64,000 nt of DNA from Botryotinia globosa (GCA_014898425.1 RCSZ01000010.1:1302001-1366000), one strand, 5' to 3'; positions 47,048 through 58,209 are shown, numbered from the stretch's first letter. Notes: a model not told the origin generated them from the sequence alone. Program-made: numbers and translations.

Positions 47048-47302
47048 AAGAACAAGGAGAAACAAGAACCATCACTTCAGCCGATCCTATTCGTGAGGTT
47101 AAGTCAACGTAGCAGTACTACAGTGCTGGTCACGTCAGATTTCACCGGAGCATTACCCGATCTGCCAGCCTTCCCCGAGTGTGAAGATGGTGATCCACTG
47201 TATCGGTCAATACTGGGCTGCTATCTGGGATTCATTAATGTCGATTCTTACTGGCAAGCATTTTCATTATCACGACGAAAAGATTTGGTAATATGCAGGT
47301 AA
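47048..47302 (+). pseudogene. Possible gene remnant, ATG-less open frame
   Basis: 85 sense codons open after a TAA at 47045-47047, with no ATG. Part of it (FPECEDGDPLYRSILGCYLG, then FINVDSYWQAFSL) looks protein-like, and the frame stops shortly before a GTAAGA donor-like site. It may be a fragment of a lost cluster gene or chance. No family recognised. Confidence 0.2.
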
Positions 47303-47574
47303 GAATTGAATACCTGGCGATGTAGAACCTGCAAGATGGTCCCTTAAGCCACCGAAGCAGATCAGGATGTCACACTCTCACGAAGCAATGTCAAGTCCAA
47401 TCGCAGAGTGAATAGATGGTTGAATGGTTGAGGTTGGTTAGCTGCTTCTATTAGTAGGCAAGATGAACTTGCCACCTAGGGTACGATAAGCGGCGCAATA
47501 CTAGAAATACATGTCTATATATAGATTGACGTCCCCTTCGTACTACTGGTGATTTATGTAACACTATGTGAAAA

Positions 47575-49180
47575 ATGAAATTTCTACAAGCCCCCCCGCG
47601 AGCGGTCATTTTCGACCTTGGAGATGTCCTCTTCAAATGGTCAGCCAACACAACAACGACAATTTCACCTCGAAAACTAAAAGAAATACTCTCAACGCCT
47701 GTCTGGTACAGCTACGAACGTGGTGAAATCACCCGAGATGTCTGCTACGAGCTAAGTTCTCGTCAATTCTCCATCCCGGCGTCTGAGATTGCTGAAGCAT
47801 TTGCCCAAGCACGTGAATCTCTGGAGCCCGATGAAGCCATCGTTGCATTTCTTCGTAAATTGAGGAAGGATCCTGGCGTTCGGGTGTATGCTATGTCAAA
47901 TGTCGGCAAAGAGGACTTTGAGGAACTCGCAACAAACTTAGATTGGCTGCTTTTTGATCAAGTGTTCACCTCAGCGGCTGCAGGAATGAGAAAGCCAGAG
48001 CTGGGGTTTTATCGCTATGTCCTGGGCCAGATCGACTTGAGAGGCAATGACGTAGCTTTTATTGATGACAAGGAGGAAAATGTGCACGCATCACAAGAAT
48101 TGGGCATTAGAGGATATGTGTTTGGAGTGTCGACACTTCAAACGTTAACCGAGTTATTCGATAGTCCAGTCAGTAAAGGTTGGAGGTATCTATTTCAGAA
48201 TGGGAATGAATGTGACTCAATCACTGTGAGCGGAATTACTTTCGCGGACAATTTCGCAAAGCTGCTGATCATGGATGCATTGCAAGATCAGTAAGTCACC
48301 ATTTTCGAGCCATGGAAATAAGTGCGGTATAACTCGGTGACTAATACTTGCAATTAGAACTCTCGTAGATCTCAGTTGGGGTTCTAAAGAGACGTGGAAC
48401 TTCTTTGCCGGTAAGAAAACTCTTATACATTAAAGTACTTCTAGCGGCTAACGAGGATGTGTCTTTAGGAGAAACAGTACTTGTCCCAGGAGGTTTTTTC
48501 CCTGATGATCTTGACACTACGTCACTTGCTCTAACAGCTCTCCGGCCGTTATCGACGCAGACTGTCTCATCGATTCTGGACACCATGGCCGATTATGTCA
48601 ACGATGACGGTACTTTCCAGGTAAGCCATCGGGCACTGATACAGTAGGGTAGCAATAGCTGGAGCTCATTTACTGAACAATGTAACAGACGTATTTCGAC
48701 CGTGATAGAAAGCGAGTTGACCCTATTGTCAGCGCGAACATCCTCGCTTGCTTTTACACTTATGATCGCGGCCACAAGTTCGAAAATACACTACAGCTCA
48801 TACAATCAATGCTTCTGGATCGTTCCTACATACAAGGAACTCGTTATTATCCTTCTCCAGATTGCTGTCTAGGCTTTATTGGACGTCTGCTCCGCTCATC
48901 AAGTGATCCACATCTGCAGATGACCTTAGGACCACTCTTGAAGTCACGAGTGCGTGAGCGCCTTGGTCTAGAAGGTAACGCATTAGATCTGGCTATGCGT
49001 ATCATTACATGCATCCAGATGGGAGTTGATTGTGAAGAAGATCGCCGCGCTTTGCTCAAGTTGCAGTGCGATGATGGAAGCTGGGAAGCTGGTTGGATGT
49101 ATCAGTATGGAACGAATGGCATGAAGATTGGGAATTGTGGGGTAACGACGGCAATGGCTGTTGCTGCACTATCGTATTAA
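47575..49180 (+). CDS. HAD-domain / class II terpene cyclase fusion (drimane synthase-like, AstC/DrtB type)
   Basis: Probable core enzyme of the cluster: protonation-initiated cyclisation of farnesyl diphosphate to a drimane skeleton. Exons: 47575-48290, 48358-48410, 48469-48620, 48689-49180; 470 residues. The N-terminal HAD-hydrolase domain (about 9-200) has motif I FDLGDVLF with nucleophile D14, motif II S108N, motif III K140 (GMRKPE) and motif IV D164D165; residue +2 after the nucleophile is Gly16. The C-terminal terpene cyclase domain (about 225-470) carries the class II acid motif DLDTT at 270-274 within PDDLDTTSLAL, then DDGTFQ and a C-terminal QCDDGSWEAGW block typical of alpha-barrel cyclases. 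No class I DDxxD motif. The architecture matches AstC (astellolides) and DrtB as I know them. Whether the HAD domain still removes phosphate, giving drimenol rather than drimenyl diphosphate, cannot be read from sequence. Confidence 0.9.
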
Positions 49181-49363
49181 AATATAGCCAGTATATAAGG
49201 ATACAATCAAGAGCCCTGAGTATATAGAACTACCTATAAATATAGATACAAACATTTGAGGCGGATCATAGTTTTTGAAAGATGAAAATGAATCATAAAA
49301 AGCCCGATACTGTTGACTTATGTGACAAGATGAATGTTTGAAAACAATTTGGCGCAAAAACTT

Positions 49364-49750
49364 TTAAGCCCCAGAAACCTTTTTGAGAACAATCTTCTGC
49401 TCAAAACCCGTGTGTACCATGGTGTAATACTTCGCGTCCCGTGGTCGTTCCGTTTGGTTAGGACGAAACGAGAGCTCATAATCGAGCAATAACAGCAATA
49501 GGTTTGCCACAATCAGCTTGATCATAGCAGCTGCATACCATCGCCCAGGGCAGGTAGATCTACCAATGCCACAAGATATGGTGCCGGGATAATTACTTGT
49601 GTAATTCTTCTGTGGATTCGTAGAGCCCATAGCGTCCCCACCCTGGGGGGAAAGAACCCGGGCTCGTGGGAATGCTCAAACTGTTCGTGAAAGAATATGT
49701 CACGTAATTTGTTGATGAGCCCACTTAATTGATCCGTCCAATCCGTCAAA
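49364..49750 (-). pseudogene. Cytochrome P450 C-terminal remnant
   Basis: Only the heme-binding end is present. The minus-strand frame 49630-49364 contains CGIGRSTCPGRWYAAAMIKL and a typical P450 C-terminal helix and tail. The invariant Phe of FxxGxxxCxG is Cys here, and the upstream part (HSHEPGFFPPR, 49750-49640) is in a different frame. No I-helix or ExxR is found upstream. Downstream neighbour of the cyclase, in opposite orientation. Likely a decayed cluster P450, different in sequence from the intact one. Confidence 0.75.
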
Positions 49751-50350
49751 CTTGATGGATTTCTCGATGGATTCGGTAAACCAAAAAAGGATGTGGTTTA
49801 GATTTTGTGTATTCAAACTAACCCTTATTATTGTTATCGAAGATGTATGAAGATAGTAGTATCATATTCTTAGCCACAGATCTTCATCACCATCTTCAAT
49901 ATAGACTTACAGCAGCCGGCATCGAAATCAAAGTCCTGGTGTTTATGGTCTCAGGATCTGTATCCTTCCCACTTCTCAACAAACAAATTCACCACGCCGC
50001 GCGTTGCTCTCCGACCGGCATTATCTTTAATAGGTATGGTGAATAGGTAATACCAAGCCTCGGCGTGCTGCCAGAAAATGCGGTTCCGTTGTGGAAAAGA
50101 GGTGGAACTCAGGGTTGAAGAAAAGCTGGGACGGGAAGCAGAATGATCTTCGCGATCTCAAAATAGCCCCCACTGATTTCTAGTACATAGGTTCTTATTC
50201 CAAAGGATCTTAAAATCATTTGACTGGCGTTATTTTTGTTGCCTAGCTATGTAGCAGCAGTATTATAAGTAGTCTCATCTTTTATAACGTTGAACTTTGT
50301 CACGATGAGTTTAGCGGCCTCATCACGGCGCGTAAGACAGTTGCATTGCA
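49751..50350. other. Intergenic between P450 remnant and fold-back element
   Basis: No supported gene. Confidence 0.4.
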
Positions 50351-51435
50351 CTAAGTCAACCACCCTACTTTCGGGCCACCCCTGTTTTGGGCCACCCTTT
50401 TACACTAAAAATCACTTTTTTGGCCTATCAATATCTCTATCAATATTGAATATAATTTAATAAAAACTTATATATATATAATTCGAATTATTTTAGATTT
50501 ACATTAGAATTTTTAGAATTTTGGGATTTTTCTGGATCGATTTTTAAAGCTTCAAATATCGATTTTCAATTTATATACAAATCACATATAAATTTAAAAT
50601 TCTATAAAATCTATAATAACTTTTAAGGGAAAATAGCTAAAAATAAATTATAAAATTTTATTATAAATTTATAAGATATTCAATTTGGAAGATCTTGAAA
50701 AAATAAAAAATTCCTTATAAATAAATATTTAAAAGGGTACCCTCAAAATTACAGGGATTATTTATATTAGAGTAGAGAATAGCAATGAATCAACTTTAGG
50801 TATATTTTTGGGATAAGACTTTTCATTACTTCTCTAAAACTATTGAAAGCATACAATTTTATACCCAGCGGGTTGACTTCGATACAGGGGCCCGAGGTTA
50901 GAGATTAGGTCTTCGGAATATCTCGAAAAAGAAAGGGGTCCGTGAAATATTCTAAAACGAAGGAGTCCGTGGTACGAAAGGGGCTCGAGGGTCTCCCGCC
51001 ACGTGATCTCACGTGACTTATAATCTTATAACCTTAACAATTTATACTACTTTTAACTCACTATATACTATATCTCTATATTTATACATTTTTTGGAATT
51101 TTTTTTGAATTTCTATATAGATTCAGATTTGAATTTTTCAAAAAAATATATAATTTTCTTTTAATAATTATTGTTAAAAAGTTATTGAAGATTTTATAAA
51201 ATTTTAAATTTGTATGTGATTTATATGTAAATTAAAAATCGATATTTTGAAGCTCTAAAAATCGATCCAGAAAAATCCCAAAATTCTAAAAATTCTAATA
51301 TAAGCTTAGAATAGCTTAAATTATATAAGTCTAAATTTTTATTAAATTATATTCAATATTGATAGAGATATTGATAGGCCAAAAAAGTGATTTTTGGTGT
51401 AAAAGGGTGGCCCGAAAGTAGGGTGGTCGACTTAG
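50351..51435. mobile_element. Fold-back element with about 280-bp terminal inverted repeats
   Basis: 1085-bp AT-rich element. The left end CTAAGTCAACCACCCTACTT matches the inverted right end with one mismatch, and similarity continues inward for about 280 bp with scattered transitions and small indels. The left arm carries a 16-bp duplication (second GGGCCACCC). ATTGC lies next to both ends (50345-50349, 51436-51440) and may be the target duplication, with one extra base on the left. The central part holds no coding frame. Non-autonomous DNA element of unknown superfamily. Confidence 0.85.
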
Positions 51436-52215
51436 ATTGCCAAATCCCTGATACAGTATCTTACTCCATCTTATCACAGCCCCCACTCCTCAACTCCTTA
51501 CCTACCTACCTACACAACATCATTTTTCATCCGGTAAAATTTCTTCCCACCGCGCGCTCAAAACTTAACCAATTCTAAACTTGATATTCAAAACTCAATT
51601 GAAATGTATCTAGGTACGTAGACAACTTCAAAATGAGAGCGCTCACACATTTACACTATAACCATGTATCTGTGTTTGTTGAGATATTCCTTCGAGTACA
51701 GTAAGCATGGTTTTATGATTGGACAGTATGCATCAAGGGGAACCATCGCGTACCTTATAGCCCGTCAATTGCATTTTCGCCCCTGCAAACGTAGGTATGG
51801 TCATTATATGAGCTTTATTGTCCGGCAGGGTTTGTACGCGATTGTAACGCTGCTCTCGATTGCTACTCTCAGCTGTAACCCCTCGTATCTTCTGACCCAT
51901 GAGACGGTCTATACATCAACACTTGTGGCGTGGGATTCTTGCTTGAGCATTTGAGATGAAATTAAAGTGATAATTGGAGTAGGCAGCAGGGTTAAAAGTG
52001 TGATGAAGAAATACCTTATATGTTTCAATCATTTCTCTTGGTTCGTGTTATTGGACCTCCGGCGTTATTATCTACATCTGCTTCTTGTATCGAATGGAGT
52101 TATACTGCAACACACTCTTACCATTTTAAAAGAGTCCTGATTTTACTCCTTTAGCAGTTTTATCTGTTTAGTTCCTATTCAGAAAGTTACTCGAGTTCCC
52201 ACATAAATACTCAAA
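51436..52215. promoter_or_regulatory. Upstream region of the rhodopsin-domain protein gene
   Basis: 780 bp. A 96-codon frame at 51664-51954 has no recognisable content. Presumed promoter. Confidence 0.3.
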
Positions 52216-53529
52216 ATGCCCGAGAGTCAACAGCCAATTATATGGGGGTTGGGGATCTCTTTCTCCATCATAGCTATTGCGGCCGTCGTGCTTCGATTTT
52301 GGGCTCGCCGGATTAAAGGCCAAAAATTGGGATCTGATGACTGGACCATTCTGGTAGCTCTGGTAAGATATCCTACTATCTCAATCATCGATGTTATTCT
52401 CTAATCAATGGGGAGGTGGTAGATACTCGGGCTTGCTGTAACAATAGATATGCTTATTAGTAAGTTATGATATGAAGCCTTCTGTTCGTCAGCGTTCTGA
52501 CAGGTTGTAACTCATCAGTGACCCAGCTCGGCGGTCTTGGTAGTCACTCAGAGTTCAATGCCGATGGAACCCCTCTCAATCCTAAAGCTGCTATAGTCCT
52601 CGCTAAGGTATTTAACACTCGGTGTCTAGACAAAATTTATGATATAAGATAACTAAATGTATTTGGACAGACAATATACGCGCTTGAGCTACTTACATGG
52701 CCGGCGGTGGGACTGACTAAAATCAGCGTTCTTCTGATGTACAAACGTATATTCAGCACTCCGAGATTCCAGATAGTGACCTGGATTATGATCGGAGTCA
52801 ACGTTGCCTGGATCTTAACATTTACATTTGCGCTCATGTGTATGTATTCTCCTTGGCAATCGTTTTATATCATGCTCAGTTAACATAATAGTTTCGTGTT
52901 TGCCAATTGCGGGGCCATGGACGGGGACAAGTTATAAATGTGTCAATCAAGAGATCCTCTTTACTGTCGCTTTGGCCACAGACGTCGCCACAGACTGTAA
53001 GTCATACTATGTCTCGACTGAACATGAAACTCACTCGTGTGCTAGTTTTGGTACTATTCTTACCTGCATATGAAGTCAAGAAGCTACAGATGCCTCTTTC
53101 ACGAAAGATCCTGATCATAGGCATCTTCTGTCTGGGTGGTTTGGTTAGCATCGTCGGCGTTGTCCGAATTCATTTTTTGACCACCATCTATGCCTTCTTA
53201 TATTCCAGTCATACCCAGCCAGATATCACATGTATGTTATTTCGTACAATGAAGCTAAACCGAGGCAAAATTATACAAAGTTAACATATTGATTAGGGCT
53301 CTATGCGCCAACTTACTACTGGACCATCATTGAAACCAATGTCGGTGTCTTAAGCGCATGTCTTCCCACACTTCGTCCAATCCTGGAGCGTATCACATGT
53401 AGCCGCCAATTTTCACAACTTACCCATCTTTTCTCCTCATCGACCAGTAAGACAGGTGATATCCGTCTCGGTTCCGTTGAAGACTTAAATTCGAACAAGA
53501 CGCCCAGTGAAAGGGTCAGTGCCGTGTAA
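52216..53529 (+). CDS. Rhodopsin-domain (SAT4-type) integral membrane protein
   Basis: Seven-helix fungal membrane protein of the family often annotated as integral membrane protein/PTH11-like; the biochemical role is unknown. Seven exons: 52216-52362, 52423-52459, 52519-52607, 52671-52839, 52892-52996, 53046-53231, 53297-53529; 321 residues. Every junction keeps frame. Recognisable blocks: N-terminal helix IIWGLGISFSIIAIAAVVLR, then FWARRIKGQKLGSDDWTI; LGGLGSHSEF; TKISVLLMYKRIF; the C-containing loop FSCLPIAGPWTG; CVNQEILFTVALATDVATDF; and LYAPTYYWTIIETNVGVLSACLPTLRPIL. The C-terminal tail is cytosolic and Ser/Asn-rich. Such genes often accompany secondary-metabolite clusters, but membership here is uncertain because a fold-back element lies between. 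Confidence 0.87.
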
Positions 53530-54956
53530 ACTGTTATTTTATTGTTTATAGGTCTTTTTTGGATATAAGAATTGAATCCACATGTTACATCTTGTAGATG
53601 TAATAACAAGTTATCTCCAGTAGATTAAAAACAATCAAGTTATGCTTTCTAAGTACAACAGTTCTTAATAGTTATAAGCTGCTTGTCGCTGATCAGACAA
53701 TCAAAGGTCAAAATTGATATAAAGCAATCAATTTTGTTATTTCTAATTGTTGTCTATAGAAACTATTATAAAAAGAGTTTGAAAGTATTATAGATGTTTT
53801 CTTTATTCCTTCGATATCTTACCAATAAGTCTTACTCAGTCAAATTTGGTATCGACGAACTCCTCATAGCAATCGCTGAGAGTCAAAGTATTTTCCAGTC
53901 ATGAGCATGCCCTCCTGCTTTCATTTGTGAAGCCACCAGCTTTTGCAACGCACAGCATCCTCTTCATATCAACATGTGCAATTCTTATTAGACTTCCTTC
54001 CATGTTTCTTCCAACTCTCAATTTCCATACAATTTTAATTAGTTGGCGGCGAAGGATATTCCAGATGTGTAAAACCCATTGCTGAACATGCAAAGTTAAG
54101 AGATATGGTTCACCAGATCTTAAGGATTGCTATAATCATAGTACTAACATTGGGCTAGTAATCTACGTGGTATAATGGCGACAAGGCAGTATGTGTTTTC
54201 AGTGTAGATGATCAAGATGGCATAGAATAATCAGATAGCTGAAGAATTTCGCTGCCCTTTCTATTCTATTCTGCTCGTCATTGATTCCCAGAACGAGGCA
54301 ATTTCAAGAGCCACTATGTAAAAAATGAATAATATTCCACCCGGTGCTTCAAGTTTCCCATTAAATTCCTCTTATTCCACAATTTCTCTCCAAGTATCCT
54401 TTCCAACTCCATAATACCTGCTGTTATGAGACAAGCTGACCAACTGATTCAAAAAGATGTCAAACAGAAGACAACAATATGCGTCATGTGTCGGTTCTAG
54501 GATGTCTTTTTCTGAGGCTGAGACATACCACCAAGCGACTCGACTCGTTTCAGTTGAGTTCAGGGCTCCCAGATATATAGATCAGCAGTTTCAATAGCAA
54601 CAACGGCAACACCAGTGATAACACTTACAGATATCAAGGGCAATCAGAACGATAATCAGTAGATTGAGAATCAAACTCAAAAAACATTCCAATAGGATAA
54701 TCAGTCGATCAGAAATCGAACTCCAAATACATCCTAATAGTAAATTCAACCAAGGCAGATCTACAACTCTTTCATGTTCTTTCTCTTCTTCCATTTCAGT
54801 ATCAAGCTAAAAAGTTTTTCTGCTGTAAAACTCAGTTGGCATTCTCCCTAAATCTGGTCTTTTCCATTCCACTAACTTCAAATTAGCCCGCAATCTACGT
54901 TATTTTGTGTTCCCGCCACTATTGTTTAATTCCTTCAATTGATGCATTAAATCTTT
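53530..54956. other. Intergenic, no supported gene (1.4 kb)
   Basis: AT-rich; short frames only (64-67 codons on minus) with no motif. Confidence 0.4.
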
Positions 54957-55376
54957 ATGTCGTTATCCACAATTATGGAGGGAAACCCATGCCCTTGCTG
55001 CCATACCCGCAACCCGACAACAGCAACGCATTGTGAACGTTGTACGGGTGTTCTACCAGGTCACATAACCATCGAGCGCATCACTATCAAACATGACCAT
55101 AATCAGAAAGTCGCGACCATAAATCATGAAGAGCGTGTACCGTTATGGACAGATGTATCAGAATCTAATCTGGACGAAAATGGGAATGAGCGGGATAAAA
55201 GCCCCAGGTGTATGGCGGTCCAGATCGAGGTGTTTGGGATTGAATGCTCAGTTGTGATCAGTGAAGATCATTCCCGGGGTATGAATGTCTCTGTTGTACC
55301 AGATGTTGTAGCTCCGAGTCTCAAGGAGAATATGAGGATTGCTAATCGGAAAAAATTGGAAGATAAAAAAAGATAA
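54957..55376 (+). CDS. Small protein with N-terminal zinc-ribbon-like cysteines
   Basis: Single-exon frame of 139 residues starting MSLSTIMEGNPCPCCHTRN. Cys12 and Cys15 with Cys26 and Cys29 (CPCC...CERC) form a rubredoxin/zinc-ribbon-like knuckle. The rest is a charged domain with alternating hydrophobics (RCMAVQIEVFGIECSVVISE) and a Lys-rich end. Family not recognised. It lies tail-to-tail with the phosphotransferase pseudogene. A second ATG (codon 7) is possible. A GAGGGAGGA-type purine repeat follows the stop codon. Confidence 0.55.
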   Translation: MSLSTIMEGNPCPCCHTRNPTTATHCERCTGVLPGHITIERITIKHDHNQKVATINHEERVPLWTDVSESNLDENGNERDKSPRCMAVQIEVFGIECSVVISEDHSRGMNVSVVPDVVAPSLKENMRIANRKKLEDKKR

Positions 55377-55645
55377 GGGAGGAGATGAGGGAGGAAACGA
55401 GGGAGGAGATGAGGGAGAGCATGTTGAGAATTGGTTGTCAAATTGAATTGTAGTGCGTGTTATTCTAAACGTTACATACAATGGATTTGAATATATTAAG
55501 CAATTTTTTTTACCTGTGGCACCTAACACTCTTAGCGTGCTCCCTGAGTTAGATGAGGGAGTGCTAGAATTCTGATTTCTTGGTAGTATAGAAGAATTCT
55601 CAAGTAATATTACTCATTTTAACGCCGGCGATTTATGAATTATCT
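55377..55645. other. Convergent 3' region with GA-rich repeat
   Basis: Imperfect GAGGGAGGAGAT units at about 55377-55420, then AT-rich sequence. Confidence 0.5.
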
Positions 55646-56753
55646 TCAATCTGTGACTTTTTCATTTTCATCCAAGCTTAATTTTTTCAAAGCAGCTAAT
55701 GCCGCAATCTCTTCTTCAACAGCTTCTTTCTTACGAAACTCACGTTGACGAACGGTTGATGCAAATCCATCTCTTGATTCTTTCAGATAGCGACTATAAT
55801 TGGGACATTTCATATAAGCGTCTTGATCGTAAAACCGCTCCGGTTCGATTTGTCTGAGATTGTATTCTTTGAAGAAATTCTTGAAAGTCCTGGCGAATTG
55901 GACTTCTTTATCTGGCCATGGCCCAATTTGCAATTTCCATTCCTCTTCAAAATAATGGGACCATAACGGCGGTACTTGCCTACGAGTCGCTACTGGCTCC
56001 CACCATCCCCCCTGTTTCCCAATCGATGATACCGGTGACATGTCCATCTTTTACAATGATGTTACTCGCATCCAGATCTCCATGTGTGAGCACGTATGGT
56101 CCTTTGACAGGATACTCATCCTTGATGACGTCTTCCCACCGTTCAATTTGTTCCTTTGATAACCGAAGTTTAGCACGAGTCCACCATTTCTCAACATCAT
56201 CCGTCACGAATTGTATCCTCATATCAGAACCTATCACCCTATCTCTTATCTTGAAACCGTCTGGAGTTCCTATTTGTGGTGACGTAAACTTGCGCACCTC
56301 TATAAGATACTCGACGACTTCTTTGGCAATGACTCTTATCTGAGCCGCGGTCATTTTATTCCCAGCTTGCATTAGTGAGTCGCCCGGGACCCTCTCGGCC
56401 ATCGAGAAATGACTTTGACTGTCCTTCCAACTGTGGATGAATTTTGCGACAGGTACAGTAGAATTTTCGGTCAAAAATTTGGAGACCGCAACATCAGGGC
56501 CCATAACGCTAGCTCGCCCATATTCCAAAATAGCTCTTTCTTTCAAAACATAGTCATCACCAATAAACCAAATGCCCCTGGCTCCATTGCACTTGACCTT
56601 GACACGACTAGCGTACCAGTAATGTACCTGATGATCTACGGTCCATCCACAGTTGTGGCATAACAAAAAATCTTGCTCCCCGGGCACGTGCGCGTCAAAT
56701 TCTTCTTTCGTGTTCCCCTCGAATAGCTTGTAAATGGTCAACGGTAAAGCCAT
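55646..56753 (-). pseudogene. Aminoglycoside phosphotransferase-fold kinase, one frameshift
   Basis: APH/choline-kinase-fold small-molecule kinase, common and lineage-expanded in filamentous fungi; substrate unknown. The frame from ATG 56753 reads through the ATP-binding lobe, the Brenner motif LTHGDLDASNIIV and the metal-binding IIDWE, then stops 11 residues later. The expected continuation, WWEPVATRRQVPPLWSHYFE to the end at 55646, is in another frame. The shift falls at a run of six C on the plus strand (56007-56012; G6 on the coding strand); five would keep the frame through ETGGWWEP. This is either a real one-base inactivating change or a homopolymer sequencing error. Apart from it the protein (about 368 residues) looks intact. 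Confidence 0.82.
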
Positions 56754-57249
56754 TGTATTTGAATAAATTTGAGCTTTGGATATTCAGACTTGATTTTGGC
56801 GTCGAGATTGAGAAGGAAGACTGAATAATTGGTGATACGAGGCAGTGAAGCAGATTCGGAACAATCCGCGGAAGGAATGGATTGATACCAGATGTTGGTG
56901 GGATTCTGATTTCTAAAAAGAACACACATAAATAGGCAGTGAAGAGCAATAAATAAGACAACACTCAATGATAAAGAGGGGTTTCGCGGGCATTCCGATC
57001 AAAAACTATACTAGATTTAGAATATCTTTATCGACGACTTTGTTTATTAAACACAACAAGATCTATACTGAAAACAAGAAATGTATTATTGAATAAGTAC
57101 TAAATAAGACACAAAGAGGATTAAGACTAGAAATATAGTACAACCTGAGAATCTTTTTTTACGATTTTCTTTATCATAGATATAGAGAACCCTATACAAA
57201 AAAAAAACGTTCTGCTACCCTACTCTAGGTTCAGGCTATACTACACTTA
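56754..57249. other. Upstream flank of the phosphotransferase pseudogene
   Basis: Presumed promoter followed by AT-rich DNA. No supported gene. Confidence 0.4.
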
Positions 57250-57601
57250 GGGCTCGTTCGGATCGATTTTTTAATTTGTTGATTAATAATTTAGTCTAAA
57301 TTTTATAGATCTACAAAATGTAAAGTAATAAATGTTAACAAATATTGTCAACAGCTGATCAAAATTATATTAGAGATTTAGCGAGACTTAGTAAGATTGT
57401 TATACAAATTTTCAAAATTTGAAAATTTATATTTTGTAGCTTTTTGTAGCTTAATATTAGTGTTTAGTAAATCACTTTTTTTCAATTTTATTATCAATAT
57501 AAATTGTTGAGCTATATTCGCATTCAGTAAACGCTTATTTAGACCTATATTGTTAACAAATATAGCCCAATATCGCCTAAAAAATCGATCCGAATGGGCC
57601 C
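57250..57601. mobile_element. PIF/Harbinger-like MITE, copy 1
   Basis: 352 bp. The ends GGGCTCGTTCGGATCGATTT and, inverted, GGGCCCATTCGGATCGATTT differ at two positions. TTA flanks both sides (57247-57249, 57602-57604), the three-base target typical of PIF/Harbinger. AT-rich interior without coding capacity. Confidence 0.85.
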
Positions 57602-58209
57602 TTAGACACGCTAGATAACGATGGTCTCGATCAAGCACAAAGACATAGGAAGCAACCTTCATCAATAAACCCAAATGTTGTATTAATTGATCATTCAATT
57701 CCTGGACAGATCTGTCAATCAATTTTCTAAGATACTTGGCACTTGAAGGAAGATCTAAGAAAGACTTATGGAATTGAGATTAGTCCACACTCAGACGATT
57801 TGTCGGTATATTCTAGGAATGAATGAATTGTGAGAGGTGAAAGACAAACAAGAGTAACGATCGATGTTTGAAATTCGGAGTAGAGAGAATCTCGAGTGTG
57901 CTCAATAAGGGTGAATGTATGATAACTCTAGTCAATATGATATGAAAGTCAGCTCTTAACACCTCGACTTCCTACTTCTTCACACAGACCATTGTTGAGC
58001 TATGGAAAACGAATCATGGAATTTAATCTTCTTATATCATAGTACATTACGCGCTTTAATCAGAAGTTGAAGTTAGCATATAACGTAATAAATATTTTAC
58101 TATATATTTTAATAGGTGATATCGAGTAATACATTAATAAAGTTATCGACGTTATTATTCATATATTACTATTGATATTAACTTGATTAATAAGTATATA
58201 AGTACTTTA
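57602..58209. other. AT-rich spacer between two MITEs
   Basis: No supported gene. The AT-rich stretch at about 58060-58200 is probably decayed repeat DNA. Confidence 0.4.

Larger units (their letters stand above)
46350..47574. promoter_or_regulatory. Divergent promoter region of the P450 and the HAD-terpene cyclase
   Basis: 1.2 kb head-to-head interval. It contains CACGTG (46987-46992), a NotI-like GCGGCCGC (47002-47009) and a 14-bp perfect palindrome ACGGCCATGGCCGT (47026-47039), which is CGG-N6-CCG, directly before a TATA-like ATATAAAAG. A frame open from 47048 to 47302 has no ATG. Confidence 0.5.

Noticed and set aside
48341..49059. Minus-strand frames over the cyclase gene
   Set aside because: Shadows of the plus-strand coding exons, which carry DxDTT and frame-consistent introns.
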